Shown piece after piece: positions 15,087 to 23,808 of a stretch of 57,251 nucleotides of DNA. The notes beneath the pieces were generated by a model. The model was not told the DNA's origin. It was given only the letters and a program-made list of their open reading frames with translations, and searched no databases. A program made the position numbers and the translations under genes. The stretch lies in the NCBI GenBank assembly GCA_020629965.1, contig JAHDCG010000024.1, positions 1 through 57,251 of the forward strand, read 5' to 3'. Source of the DNA: Saprospiraceae bacterium. GTDB lineage: Bacteria > Bacteroidota > Bacteroidia > Chitinophagales > Saprospiraceae. The number at the start of each line of letters is the position of its first letter. Positions within the stretch are counted from its first letter, which is position 1.

Positions 15087-17930
15087 TCACCCCAACTTCT
15101 CCCCCAAAAACTCCCCCGTAAAACTCCCCTCGACCTCCGCCAAAGCCTCCGGCGTACCCTGAAAAACCAAGTTGCCGCCGTGCTTTCCGCCGCCCGGTCC
15201 CAAGTCCACGACCCAATCCGCCGACTTAATCACTTCCATGTTGTGTTCGACCACGAGGACGGTGTGCCCTTTTTCCACGAGCGCATTCAACGCCGTCAGC
15301 AGCTTGCGAATGTCGTGAAAATGCAGCCCCGTTGTCGGCTCGTCGAAGATGAAAAGTATTTTTTCCTTCGTGTTTTCTTTCGTCAGAAAACTTGCCAATT
15401 TTACTCGCTGTGCCTCGCCGCCCGAGAGGGTAGAGGAGGACTGCCCCAGCTGCACGTAACCCAATCCGACATCGTACAGCGGCTTGATTTTCTTGACAAT
15501 ATCTTTTTTGTCTTTGAAAAATTCGAGCGCCTCTTCGATGCTCAATTCCAAGATTTCAAAGATGTTTTTTTCGTTGTAGCGCACGTCCAAAACCTCGCGT
15601 TTGAACTTATGCCCGTTACACTCCTCGCAAACCAAACGCACGTCCGCCAAAAACTGCATTTCGACCACTTGTTCGCCTTCGCCCTTACAGGTGTCGCAGC
15701 GACCGCCGTCCACATTAAAACTGAAATGCTTCGGCTGATAACCGCGAATGCGCGACAGTTGTTGATTGGCCATCAGATTACGAATCGAGTCGTAAGCCTT
15801 CACGTAAGTCACCGGATTGGAGCGCGAAGACTTACCGATCGGGCTTTGGCTAATCATTTCGACCTGCGTGAGTTGGTCGAGGTCGCCCGTCAGTTCGCGG
15901 TGCAGACCCGGCGAGGAAGTGTAACTTTCTCCGAAATGCTGTTTGAGTGCCGGATACAAAATTTGCTTTACCAAAGTTGTCTTGCCCGAGCCGGAAACCC
16001 CCGTCACGACCGTCAGCGTATTCAGCGGAAATTTCGCGTCGATGTTCTGTAAATTATTTTGGTTCGCGCCTTTGACCCAAATTGCATTCGCGGATTTACG
16101 GCGCATTTCGGGCAGCGGAATTTGCATCGTACCGTTCATGTATTTCGTCGTCAGACTGTCCGTCGCTTCATTGTAAATATCTTCGTAGGGGCCCGCAAAA
16201 ACGACGTGACCGCCGTTAATGCCCGCCTCCGGTCCGATGTCGATGAGGTAGTCGGCGGCGGCAATGACGTCTTCTTCGTGCTCGACGACGATGACCGTAT
16301 TGCCGAGGTCGCGCAGGTCTTTCAGCACCTTGACGAGGCGACCCGTATCGCGCGGGTGCAGTCCGATACTCGGCTCATCGAGGATGTACATGGAGGCGGT
16401 CAGGTTGCTGCCGAGGGTGCGCGTCAGGTTGATGCGCTGCGTTTCGCCGCCGCTGAGGGTGTTCGATAAGCGATTGATAGTCAGGTAACTGAGTCCGACG
16501 TTGACCATAAATTCCAAGCGCGTTGTGACCTCCAACAGCAGTCGTTTGGCAATCGTGCTGTCGTGTTCGTTCAGTTCCATACTTTGAAACCAAGCCAACA
16601 ATTCGTCAATCGGCATTTCCGTCAAATCGACGATGCTTTTGCCCGCGATTTTCACGTAAGTCGCCTCGATGCGCAGTCTGCCGCCGTCACAAGTATGACA
16701 AGTCGTGCGCCCGCGATACCGTGCCAACATCACCCGATTTTGGATTTTGTACATCTTCTTTCTGATTTCATCGAAGAAACCGTCGATGCCTTTCCAACGC
16801 CCTTTTCCGCGCCAAATATTGCGTTTTTGGTCTTTCGGTAAATCTTTGTAAGGCTTATGTACATCCAAACCAAAAGTGTGCGCCGCCTCGATTAAACGCG
16901 TCTGCCATTGGCTCGCTTTATCCCCGCTAAAGGCTGCAATCGCCCCGTCATAAATCGACTTTGTCGGGTCGGGAATAACCTTTTTCTCATCAATGCCCAT
17001 CACTTTACTGAAACCCTCGCAGGTCGGACAAGCCCCGAACGGATTATTAAAATTAAAAAGCTGCGGCGTCGGGTCTAAAAATTCGATACCGTCCGCCGTA
17101 AAGCGGTTGTTAAATTCGCGCTCTTCCACGCCCATAAAGTCGATGATGCACTCGCCGCCCGCCTCGTAAAATGCCGTCTGCACCGAGTCGGCAATCCGTT
17201 TGTCATTCTCTTCATCGTCCTTTTTTACCACAAAACGGTCGATGAGAATGCGAATGTCTTTCTTCGCAAAGTCCTGCACTTTTCCCGCAAATCGCTTTTT
17301 ATCACCATCCAAAATATCTTCCACGCGGGTCGTTTCGCCTTCCCACACCAAGCGCGTATAACCTTTTTGCAAAAGCAATTTTAACTCCGTATCCATGGCG
17401 CGATCGGGGTATTTTTGCTGCAAAGGAATGAAGAGTTGCACCTTCTGTCCCTCCTCGTGCGCCGTGATGTAGTCCGTCACATCCGCAATCGTATCGCGCT
17501 TCACCTCCGTGCCGCTCACGGGCGAGTAGGTACGCCCGACGCGTGCGTAGAGCAGGCGCAGGTAGTCATAAATTTCCGTCAAAGTCCCCACCGTCGAGCG
17601 CGCATTCGAGGTGCTGACCTTTTGCTCGATGGCAATCGCCGGGCAAATGCCTTTGATATAATCGACCTCCGGTTTCTTCATCCGCATCAAAAACTGCCGC
17701 GCATAACTTGACAAACTTTCCACGTAACGGCGCTGACCCTCGGCGTAGAGCGTATCCATGGTGATACTCGACTTCCCCGAGCCGGACACACCCGTGACCA
17801 CCACGAATTTATTTTTCGGAATGGCTAAATCGACATTATTCAGATTATTGCTGTTGGCGCCTTTGATAAATATTTCTTCGCGCAGTTGCTTTTTGGTGGG
17901 TTCGAGGATAGCGGATGTGTTTTCTTTCAT
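15087..17930 (-). CDS. uvrA: Excinuclease ABC subunit A
   Basis: UvrA recognises bulky DNA lesions in nucleotide excision repair. At 947 residues it has family length. The two ABC modules carry Walker A motifs GVSGSGKSS (47-55) and GVSGSGKTT (in the C-terminal half), and signatures LSGGETQR and LSGGEAQR. Zinc-finger cysteines appear as CPTCEGF, CHTCDGG and CDTCKGEGE...CEECNGHKF. No uvrB or uvrC is in the window. A promoter box lies about 170 nt upstream. Confidence 0.98.
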   Translation of the reverse strand: MKENTSAILEPTKKQLREEIFIKGANSNNLNNVDLAIPKNKFVVVTGVSGSGKSSITMDTLYAEGQRRYVESLSSYARQFLMRMKKPEVDYIKGICPAIAIEQKVSTSNARSTVGTLTEIYDYLRLLYARVGRTYSPVSGTEVKRDTIADVTDYITAHEEGQKVQLFIPLQQKYPDRAMDTELKLLLQKGYTRLVWEGETTRVEDILDGDKKRFAGKVQDFAKKDIRILIDRFVVKKDDEENDKRIADSVQTAFYEAGGECIIDFMGVEEREFNNRFTADGIEFLDPTPQLFNFNNPFGACPTCEGFSKVMGIDEKKVIPDPTKSIYDGAIAAFSGDKASQWQTRLIEAAHTFGLDVHKPYKDLPKDQKRNIWRGKGRWKGIDGFFDEIRKKMYKIQNRVMLARYRGRTTCHTCDGGRLRIEATYVKIAGKSIVDLTEMPIDELLAWFQSMELNEHDSTIAKRLLLEVTTRLEFMVNVGLSYLTINRLSNTLSGGETQRINLTRTLGSNLTASMYILDEPSIGLHPRDTGRLVKVLKDLRDLGNTVIVVEHEEDVIAAADYLIDIGPEAGINGGHVVFAGPYEDIYNEATDSLTTKYMNGTMQIPLPEMRRKSANAIWVKGANQNNLQNIDAKFPLNTLTVVTGVSGSGKTTLVKQILYPALKQHFGESYTSSPGLHRELTGDLDQLTQVEMISQSPIGKSSRSNPVTYVKAYDSIRNLMANQQLSRIRGYQPKHFSFNVDGGRCDTCKGEGEQVVEMQFLADVRLVCEECNGHKFKREVLDVRYNEKNIFEILELSIEEALEFFKDKKDIVKKIKPLYDVGLGYVQLGQSSSTLSGGEAQRVKLASFLTKENTKEKILFIFDEPTTGLHFHDIRKLLTALNALVEKGHTVLVVEHNMEVIKSADWVVDLGPGGGKHGGNLVFQGTPEALAEVEGSFTGEFLGEKLG

Positions 17931-18100
17931 ATTTATGCTGAATAACTTTTTACGCTGATTGCTAAGATTGTTTATGATAAACGCTGAAAAATTTGCACAA
18001 GCGTTTTACCTCTTTTGGTAACAAGAGAGGGGGAACTAAGGTTTTTATTTTGCGGAAGTTAGTGTGGCGGCGGAAATGCCGTTTTGATGTGTTAACGGGG

Positions 18101-18108
18101 CAAAGGTA
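18101..18108 (-). promoter_or_regulatory. -7 promoter box for uvrA
   Basis: On the minus strand it reads TACCTTTG, an exact consensus match, about 170 nt upstream of uvrA. The segment between it and the RloB stop codon at 18178 holds no gene. Confidence 0.5.
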
Positions 18109-18177
18109 GGGAAAAAGGGGGAGTTATTGCTTAGGTGCATTCTGTTTCGGTGAGAAGAGCAAGCAAAAACTTTTACG

Positions 18178-18846
18178 TCAAGCTTTGTATTTGTTTAGTC
18201 TTTCTACTAATATATGTACGCGTGTAGAAGGCTTTGCATCCGACGGTGTTTTGTCGACAGCGTTTTCCAACAAGCGTTTAGCATGTTTTATTGCCGTTTT
18301 TTCATCCCCTGTCTGTTGCAGAATTTCGTAAATATCATCGCTGTTTTTAGCGTAGTCTCCCAATCTCTGTTTTAGTATTTCAATATAACGGTTCCGTGTT
18401 ACACCGGTGTCCAAATACTGAAAATGCAGTATGTACCATAATTCAAAAGCCTCGTTAGAGTAGGCTGTACCGATGTCCTGACGTTCACCAAGCAGCATGG
18501 CTTCGTTGAAGTGTGCCGCAGGAAAACTGTCTCTGTCAAAGACTGCCCAAACTTCGTCAAAGTCGGGGAGCAGTTTATCTTTAGCACGTTTATTACGGAG
18601 TTCGATTGCCTTATTGACTACACTTAATGTATTGGTCCCTTCTCCCTCTATTTCGACTTTTACCGACTCCGGCGGCAGATGAGCTACCAAAGCATTAAAA
18701 TAATTCGGTTCGGTCTTCTCACCTTCGCACACGAGCAAAAAATAGTGCCGTTGCTCTTCTTGACGCACAACTCGCTTACTGCTTTCCGACTTCTTCAGTT
18801 CTGCAAGCATTTCCGCAAAAGTAGTTTTGTTTTTCTTCTTTGCCAT
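18178..18846 (-). CDS. rloB: RloB-like TOPRIM-type protein (AbiL-like defence partner)
   Basis: RloB-family proteins are small predicted TOPRIM-fold nucleases found beside RloA-type ATPases in Abi/defence loci. The 222-residue sequence shows the TOPRIM-like acidic motif LLVCEGEKTEPNYF (E41, E43), then VWAVFDRDSF with D104 and D106, then SNEAFELWYILHF with E135 and H141. The N-terminal 30 residues are basic. Its start lies 3 nt after the stop of the ATPase gene, so the two are translationally coupled. The name is by similarity; nuclease activity is inferred. Confidence 0.82.
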   Translation of the reverse strand: MAKKKNKTTFAEMLAELKKSESSKRVVRQEEQRHYFLLVCEGEKTEPNYFNALVAHLPPESVKVEIEGEGTNTLSVVNKAIELRNKRAKDKLLPDFDEVWAVFDRDSFPAAHFNEAMLLGERQDIGTAYSNEAFELWYILHFQYLDTGVTRNRYIEILKQRLGDYAKNSDDIYEILQQTGDEKTAIKHAKRLLENAVDKTPSDAKPSTRVHILVERLNKYKA

Positions 18847-18849
18847 GAC

Positions 18850-20076
18850 CTAAAATTGTTGAATAAAAGGAATGGCACCGTAGCGACCACGCAAATAATT
18901 AGCTTCGTAATCCGCATCTTTTCTGATTTTTTGTTGGTCTGCGGTTTTAAAATCCGCTAAAGAATAGAGCCTGCCCGCACCGTATTTATCTTTTTCCGTA
19001 AAGTAAATTTGGTCACGTCGCAGCAGCTCATTATCAAGGAGATTGGTATCGTGGGTCGTAAAAATAAGTTGTGCTTTCCGATTTTGTTCGGAATTGAAAT
19101 ACAGTACGATTGCCTTTGACAGCAGAGTGTGCATCATAGTACCGATTTCATCGATAACGATAATTTTTCCGTTGCGTACAGCATCTATCAGATAACCGGC
19201 GAGATTAAAAAACTTGGCGGTACCGCGTGATTCTTTTTGATACAAATCGAAATTAACGGAGTCAGCCGGTTTGTTATTTTCGTCGTAAACAGTATGCAGC
19301 AACTCGACCGAGTTTTCACGCAAAGTATCAAGAAAGCCGGAACTGTCCCCCTTTTCTACCCGAACATCTTCAATTCCGACATCCGCTTTTTTAAGCAATC
19401 CTAATATTTCCAAACGATTCTCTTCATTTTCCGTGAGAAAATTTTCGGAAAATTTACCTTCGTCATAAAAGCCCGCTCGCAAATTATCGCTGACAAACAC
19501 TAAATCGGCAAACCAATCAATAATCGTCTGCGATATCTGACCGTTAAGTTGTGCACATAAAGACAAGAACAGAGCATTTTTCCGTGTCCATTCTTCCTTG
19601 TTTTTTCCTTCCGAAAATTTCCTTCCGTTAATTTCAAAACTATCATGTACACGCAAAAACAGCGGATATTCTTTAGTTTTTACACGTTCTAACAGCCACT
19701 CTTTGGTGACTCTGTCCTTATTTACTTCAAATCCGTAGCGGTAAATTTTTTCGCTTATACAAACAGATATTTCAAAATGACTGTCAGCTTGCTTTGTTTC
19801 GGAATTTAATAAAAACGGGTCTATGGAAATTTTCTCATTACTCTGTGTGTCTTTTGCCGATGAAATAACAAAAGACGACATAAAGGATAAAGCATTCAAT
19901 AAATTACTTTTTCCGCTTGCATTTTTTCCGTAAACAGCAACGCTTTTCAGAAGTTTTTCGCGCTCAGTCAACAACAGATTAGTTTCGGAAAGCTCACTAA
20001 CCGTGGCTGCCCGCATGTCTAAGGTGTTTTTTTCTTTGAAGACTTTAAAATTACCGACCGTGAATTTTGACAGCAT
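18850..20076 (-). CDS. rloA: RloA-like AAA (ABC-type, AAA15/21) ATPase
   Basis: The 408-residue protein belongs to the OLD/RloA/PrrC-like ATPases. It opens with the typical FTVGNFKVFKE strand, followed by Walker A GKNASGKS at residues 50-57. A Walker B-like IIVIDEIGTMMH lies about residue 310 and an H-loop IFTTHDTNLLD near 345. Such ATPases sense phage or DNA damage and gate a partner nuclease, here RloB. The same ATPase-plus-TOPRIM logic occurs in AbiL and PARIS systems. Two direct repeats overlap its promoter. Confidence 0.85.
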   Translation of the reverse strand: MLSKFTVGNFKVFKEKNTLDMRAATVSELSETNLLLTEREKLLKSVAVYGKNASGKSNLLNALSFMSSFVISSAKDTQSNEKISIDPFLLNSETKQADSHFEISVCISEKIYRYGFEVNKDRVTKEWLLERVKTKEYPLFLRVHDSFEINGRKFSEGKNKEEWTRKNALFLSLCAQLNGQISQTIIDWFADLVFVSDNLRAGFYDEGKFSENFLTENEENRLEILGLLKKADVGIEDVRVEKGDSSGFLDTLRENSVELLHTVYDENNKPADSVNFDLYQKESRGTAKFFNLAGYLIDAVRNGKIIVIDEIGTMMHTLLSKAIVLYFNSEQNRKAQLIFTTHDTNLLDNELLRRDQIYFTEKDKYGAGRLYSLADFKTADQQKIRKDADYEANYLRGRYGAIPFIQQF

Positions 20077-20102
20077 ATTTCTAAATTTTTGAAATAATTT
20101 CT

Positions 20103-20175
20103 CAAAATTAGTTATTTTTATTGAATTTATATCAATTAGTTTAAATTTTTTGCGATTGTATCAATTAATTTAAAT
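20103..20175 (-). promoter_or_regulatory. rloAB promoter with two 17-bp direct repeats
   Basis: On the minus strand the -7 box TAATTTTG (20103-20110) has a TTG 22 nt upstream. That TTG lies inside a 17-bp element (20130-20146) which recurs with one change at 20159-20175, a 29-nt period. On the plus strand each reads TATCAATTA(G/A)TTTAAAT. This looks like an operator, although neither RloA nor RloB has an obvious DNA-binding domain. Confidence 0.5.
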
Positions 20176-20416
20176 AAATCAAGAGCAAAAAGGATACAGA
20201 AGTACGGAAAGTATCTGTCGTATGCATTTTCGAAACAAACGCCGTATTCTACCCTAAAAACCGCCCAACCTACCCCCTCCCGACAAAAATTCCCTCTCAC
20301 CGCAATTCCTCCTCTTAACAACAAAATAAATCCCCGTCATTTCAGTTTAATAAACCGACCTTTCCGCACAAGTAAAAGCAACTAAAGCGCGACTTTTCAC
20401 GTAACAGAAAAGCGTA

Positions 20417-20574
20417 GAGCTTATTATGACTTTTATAATCGGCTGCAAACGGAAAATTTCATCCTGTTCCGCGTTAAAAATGCTCGACGTAGCTAAGGCT
20501 ATGTCTGTGCTTTTTGCCTTGAACAGAATAAAATTTTCTCGTTTTCGCTCGACCCTAAAAGTCAAAATAAGCTC
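20417..20574. repeat. 158-nt imperfect palindromic element upstream of porW
   Basis: The left half starts GAGCTTATTATGACTTTTA and the right half, reverse-complemented, starts GAGCTTATTTTGACTTTTA. The two arms align along about 75 nt with scattered mismatches, and the centre at 20495/20496 is AGC-TAAG-GCT. Both strands therefore show similar short open frames, which I treat as artefacts. The structure resembles a MITE or a large REP-type hairpin. It ends 44 nt before the porW start. Confidence 0.75.
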
Positions 20575-20617
20575 TTACTTTTGCGGAAAAAATGCAGAGC
20601 ATTTTAAAAAGAACAGA

Positions 20618-23600
20618 ATGACGAATTTTTTAAAAATATACGCCCTTTTATTTGTCTTGGCAGCGGCCTGGATAATCAGCGGATGTACGACGCAAAAGGT
20701 GCGCGGCGAGTATAAGGGACTGAAAAAAGTGTATCACAACACGACGCAGCGGTATAACGGCTACTTTAATGCAACGGTGCTGCTGGAGGAAAGTCGCTTG
20801 GCTTTGGAACAGCAACATCGGGATAATTACAATAAAATTCTGCCGATTTTTCCGGCTACGGAAGCGGAAAATGCGCAGGCGGTCGCCGAACCTCTGGACG
20901 AGGCGATGAAAAAAGTATCGGTGGCGGTCAATCTGCACCGGGGCGCAAATTGGACGGACGACTGTTATTTTCTGTTGGGGCAAGCGCAATATTTTAAGCA
21001 GGATTACGAAGCGGCGGAAGAGACTTTTGAATTTATGGAAGTCGAATTCAGTAATGATTTGCGGAAGCGCGGTCAGTTTTCGCAGCGCGCCCGCGACCGT
21101 GAGGCTAAAACCAAAGCAGAAAAGGAACAGTACCGAAAAGAACGACTGAAAGAAGCGCAACGCGACCGCAAGGAAAAAATGGACGAGCGCGACGATAAAA
21201 TTAAGCAACGCAAAAAAGACAAAAAAACGAAAGATAAAGCCCGCAAAAAGGAGCGTAAGCGCCGCATCAAAGAGCAAAAGGCATATAAAAAAGCCTTGGC
21301 GATAGCTCGCAAAAAAGGTACAAAACCGCCGCCGCGCCCGAGTTCTCGCAAGAAAAAAGAAGAAGAACCGGACAAAACCGTAGAGAATAAAGAGGAGGAG
21401 AAAGTACAAGAACAAGAAGAAGTAGCAGAGGAGAAAAAAGAAGAAGAGAAGAAGGATGAACCGAACATGCTGCAAGAGCCGGAGTCTTACTTTTTGAAGC
21501 ACCGCCCCGCGCTGCGCGAGTCGCAACTCTGGTTGGCGCGGACGTACATCGAGCGCGATAATTTCCTGTTGGCGGATAAAAAAATGTCGGATTTGGAGTC
21601 AAATCCTAAGTTGTCGAAAGAAGTAGCGGCGCAAATTCCGGCGGTGCGGGCGCACTACTTCATGGAGCAAAAGAAGTACAACGATGCGCTGCCGTGGTTG
21701 GAAAAAGCTATCGAAGCGGCGAAAGACCGCACGGAAAAAGCGCGTTACGCTTTCATCATCGCGCAGATTCAGGACAAATCGGGCAACAACGTCGCGGCTT
21801 TGGACAGCTATCAACGGGTGTTGAATTTCCGTCCGGGTTACGACATGGCATTTTCGGCGCAGTTGAACGTTTTGAACAGCAAATACGCCAACGGAAAACT
21901 GACTGCCGCCCAAGCCGATAAGGAATTAAATCGCCTGCTGAAAGACATCAAAAACGAAGAATACCAAGACCAAATTTATTACACTTTAGCGCAAATTGCT
22001 TTCGCGGACAAGCGCACGGACGAAGCAATTGCCTTCTTGGAAAACTCGCTGTCGGTGCCGAGCAGCAACAAAGCCAACCAAGCGGAGGCTTACTATCAGC
22101 TCGCTAATGTCTATCTGGAGCGCGAAGATTACGTGAATGCCAAAAGCTATTTTGATTCGGTCATCGGTACGCTGCCCAAGTCGGACGAACGCTACGAACA
22201 GTCCGAAATTTACGCGAAAAATCTGACGGAAATCGCGACCAATCTGGAGACGATTACGCTGCAAGACAGTCTGCTGCGTATGAGTAAACTGACCGACGAA
22301 GAGCGTCGCACCCGCGCTTTTGAAAAGAAAAAAGCGGACAACGAAGCCCGCCTGGCAGCCATTCTCGCCAAGACGCAGGGCGGCGGTGCGGTCGGTAATA
22401 ACATCGGTGCGGTGCGTGCCGGCGGCAAGCCGAGTTCTTTCTTTGCTTACGACGACCGTGCGGTGAAAAAAGGCGCGCGTGAGTTTGAAAGAGAGTGGGG
22501 TGGTCGCCCGCTCGGTGACAACTGGCGCACGGACGACGGCGAGGCTATTGCCGAAGAACAAGAGCAAGCCGTAGAAAATTTAGCGGAAACGGTCATCACT
22601 GATGAAGACGTGGAAAAGATGTTTAAAAACGTGCCCGATACACCCGAGCAAAAGGCGGAAGCGGAGCAAAAAATCGAGGAAGCGATGTTTAATCTCGGTC
22701 GTCTGTACCGCGATAAATTGGGCTACAACGAAAAGACCGTCGAGACGCTGGAAGAACTGCTGAAGCGCAACCCGAACACGGAATTCGAGCCGGACGCTTT
22801 GTATTATCTGTACCTCGCGCATCAGGATTTGGGCAACACGGCAGCGGCGCAGCAGGTGAAAAACAAACTGCTCGCCGATTACGCGGAGACGACTTTTGCA
22901 CGGGTAATTAAAGACCCCGATTACGTCAAAAATGCGCTCAATCAAGATTACAAACTCAATCAGTATTACGACGAGACGTACAGCGATTTCAAAAAAGGCG
23001 ATTACCAAATCGTCAAAGTGAAGCTGGATAAAGTGCCGAGCGAGTTCGGTGCGCAGAACACTTTGGCACCGCGTTTTGCGCTGTTGAATGCCATGACTAT
23101 CGGAAATTTGCAGGGCAAAGACGAGTACGTCAAAGCCCTGAAAGATGTCATCGCCAAATTTCCGGACACGCAGGAACAGACCCGCGCCAAGGAAATTTTA
23201 CGCCTCCTGGGTGTCAAAGGCAGCAGCGGTGCAGTCGTAGCCGGCGGTGCGAGTGACGGCAAATACACCGTCGAAGATGACAAGCTGCACTACATGATTG
23301 TTGTCTTCAACGAGCCGGATATTTCACTGACGGAGGCCAAAGTAAAAGTCAGCGACTACCACAATAAGTACCACAAGTTAGACAAACTCCGCATTTCCAA
23401 TATCTATCTCGGCGGCGGCGACGGCAAAATTCCGTTAATCGTCGTGCGTCGCTTCAAAGACAAAGCCAAAGCGATGGAATACTACGACGGCTGGGAAAAG
23501 AATAAAAAGGACTATGCAGAGGGCAATTATAACCTGTACCCGGTGACGCAGGGCAACTACCGCGAGATTTTGAAATCGAAATCGGTGGACGGCTACGATG

Positions 23601-23629
23601 CCTTTTTTGAGGAGAATTATCGGGAGTAG
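20618..23629 (+). CDS. porW: T9SS-associated TPR lipoprotein PorW/SprE
   Basis: PorW/SprE is a large TPR lipoprotein required for type IX secretion and gliding. The chosen start at 20618 gives a lipoprotein signal with lipobox ISGC (Cys23) and 1003 residues. The conserved N-terminus contains YNGYFNATVLLEESRLALE, followed by TPR helices. An extremely charged stretch rich in Lys, Glu and Arg spans about 157-283 and splits the TPR region. The C-terminus carries a conserved globular part (HYMIVVFNEPD...). The longer frame from 20426 is rejected because it runs through the palindrome. A terminator follows. Confidence 0.88.
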   Translation: MTNFLKIYALLFVLAAAWIISGCTTQKVRGEYKGLKKVYHNTTQRYNGYFNATVLLEESRLALEQQHRDNYNKILPIFPATEAENAQAVAEPLDEAMKKVSVAVNLHRGANWTDDCYFLLGQAQYFKQDYEAAEETFEFMEVEFSNDLRKRGQFSQRARDREAKTKAEKEQYRKERLKEAQRDRKEKMDERDDKIKQRKKDKKTKDKARKKERKRRIKEQKAYKKALAIARKKGTKPPPRPSSRKKKEEEPDKTVENKEEEKVQEQEEVAEEKKEEEKKDEPNMLQEPESYFLKHRPALRESQLWLARTYIERDNFLLADKKMSDLESNPKLSKEVAAQIPAVRAHYFMEQKKYNDALPWLEKAIEAAKDRTEKARYAFIIAQIQDKSGNNVAALDSYQRVLNFRPGYDMAFSAQLNVLNSKYANGKLTAAQADKELNRLLKDIKNEEYQDQIYYTLAQIAFADKRTDEAIAFLENSLSVPSSNKANQAEAYYQLANVYLEREDYVNAKSYFDSVIGTLPKSDERYEQSEIYAKNLTEIATNLETITLQDSLLRMSKLTDEERRTRAFEKKKADNEARLAAILAKTQGGGAVGNNIGAVRAGGKPSSFFAYDDRAVKKGAREFEREWGGRPLGDNWRTDDGEAIAEEQEQAVENLAETVITDEDVEKMFKNVPDTPEQKAEAEQKIEEAMFNLGRLYRDKLGYNEKTVETLEELLKRNPNTEFEPDALYYLYLAHQDLGNTAAAQQVKNKLLADYAETTFARVIKDPDYVKNALNQDYKLNQYYDETYSDFKKGDYQIVKVKLDKVPSEFGAQNTLAPRFALLNAMTIGNLQGKDEYVKALKDVIAKFPDTQEQTRAKEILRLLGVKGSSGAVVAGGASDGKYTVEDDKLHYMIVVFNEPDISLTEAKVKVSDYHNKYHKLDKLRISNIYLGGGDGKIPLIVVRRFKDKAKAMEYYDGWEKNKKDYAEGNYNLYPVTQGNYREILKSKSVDGYDAFFEENYRE

Positions 23630-23690
23630 GGTGGTTGAAAGGTGCCGGGTGCGTCAGAAACTTCGACGCCGCATCACTTTTTCTTGAATT

Positions 23691-23734
23691 AAAAAAACGA
23701 GCAATTTCCTTGCGGGGAGGTTGCTCGTTTTTTT
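23691..23734 (+). terminator. Rho-independent terminator after porW
   Basis: A 14-bp perfect stem pairs 23691-23704 with 23721-23734, with A residues on one side and T on the other. It could work for both the porW transcript and the convergent gene ending at 23809. Confidence 0.88.
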
Positions 23735-23808
23735 GTGGCTTTAATCGATAATTTTTATAATAGTCAGGGGTGATATAATTTGCTGCTATACCTTGTTGAA
23801 GGGGTGTG

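Noticed and set aside
15180-16052. 290-codon plus-strand frame opposite uvrA
   Set aside because: It is an antisense shadow of a strongly conserved gene; the composition lacks any domain.
20347-20565. Short frames on both strands upstream of porW with similar translations
   Set aside because: Their likeness follows from the palindromic DNA element; no independent coding evidence exists.
20648-21526. 292-codon minus-strand frame opposite porW
   Set aside because: Its Phe/Leu-rich sequence is the mirror of the Lys/Glu-rich insertion in PorW.
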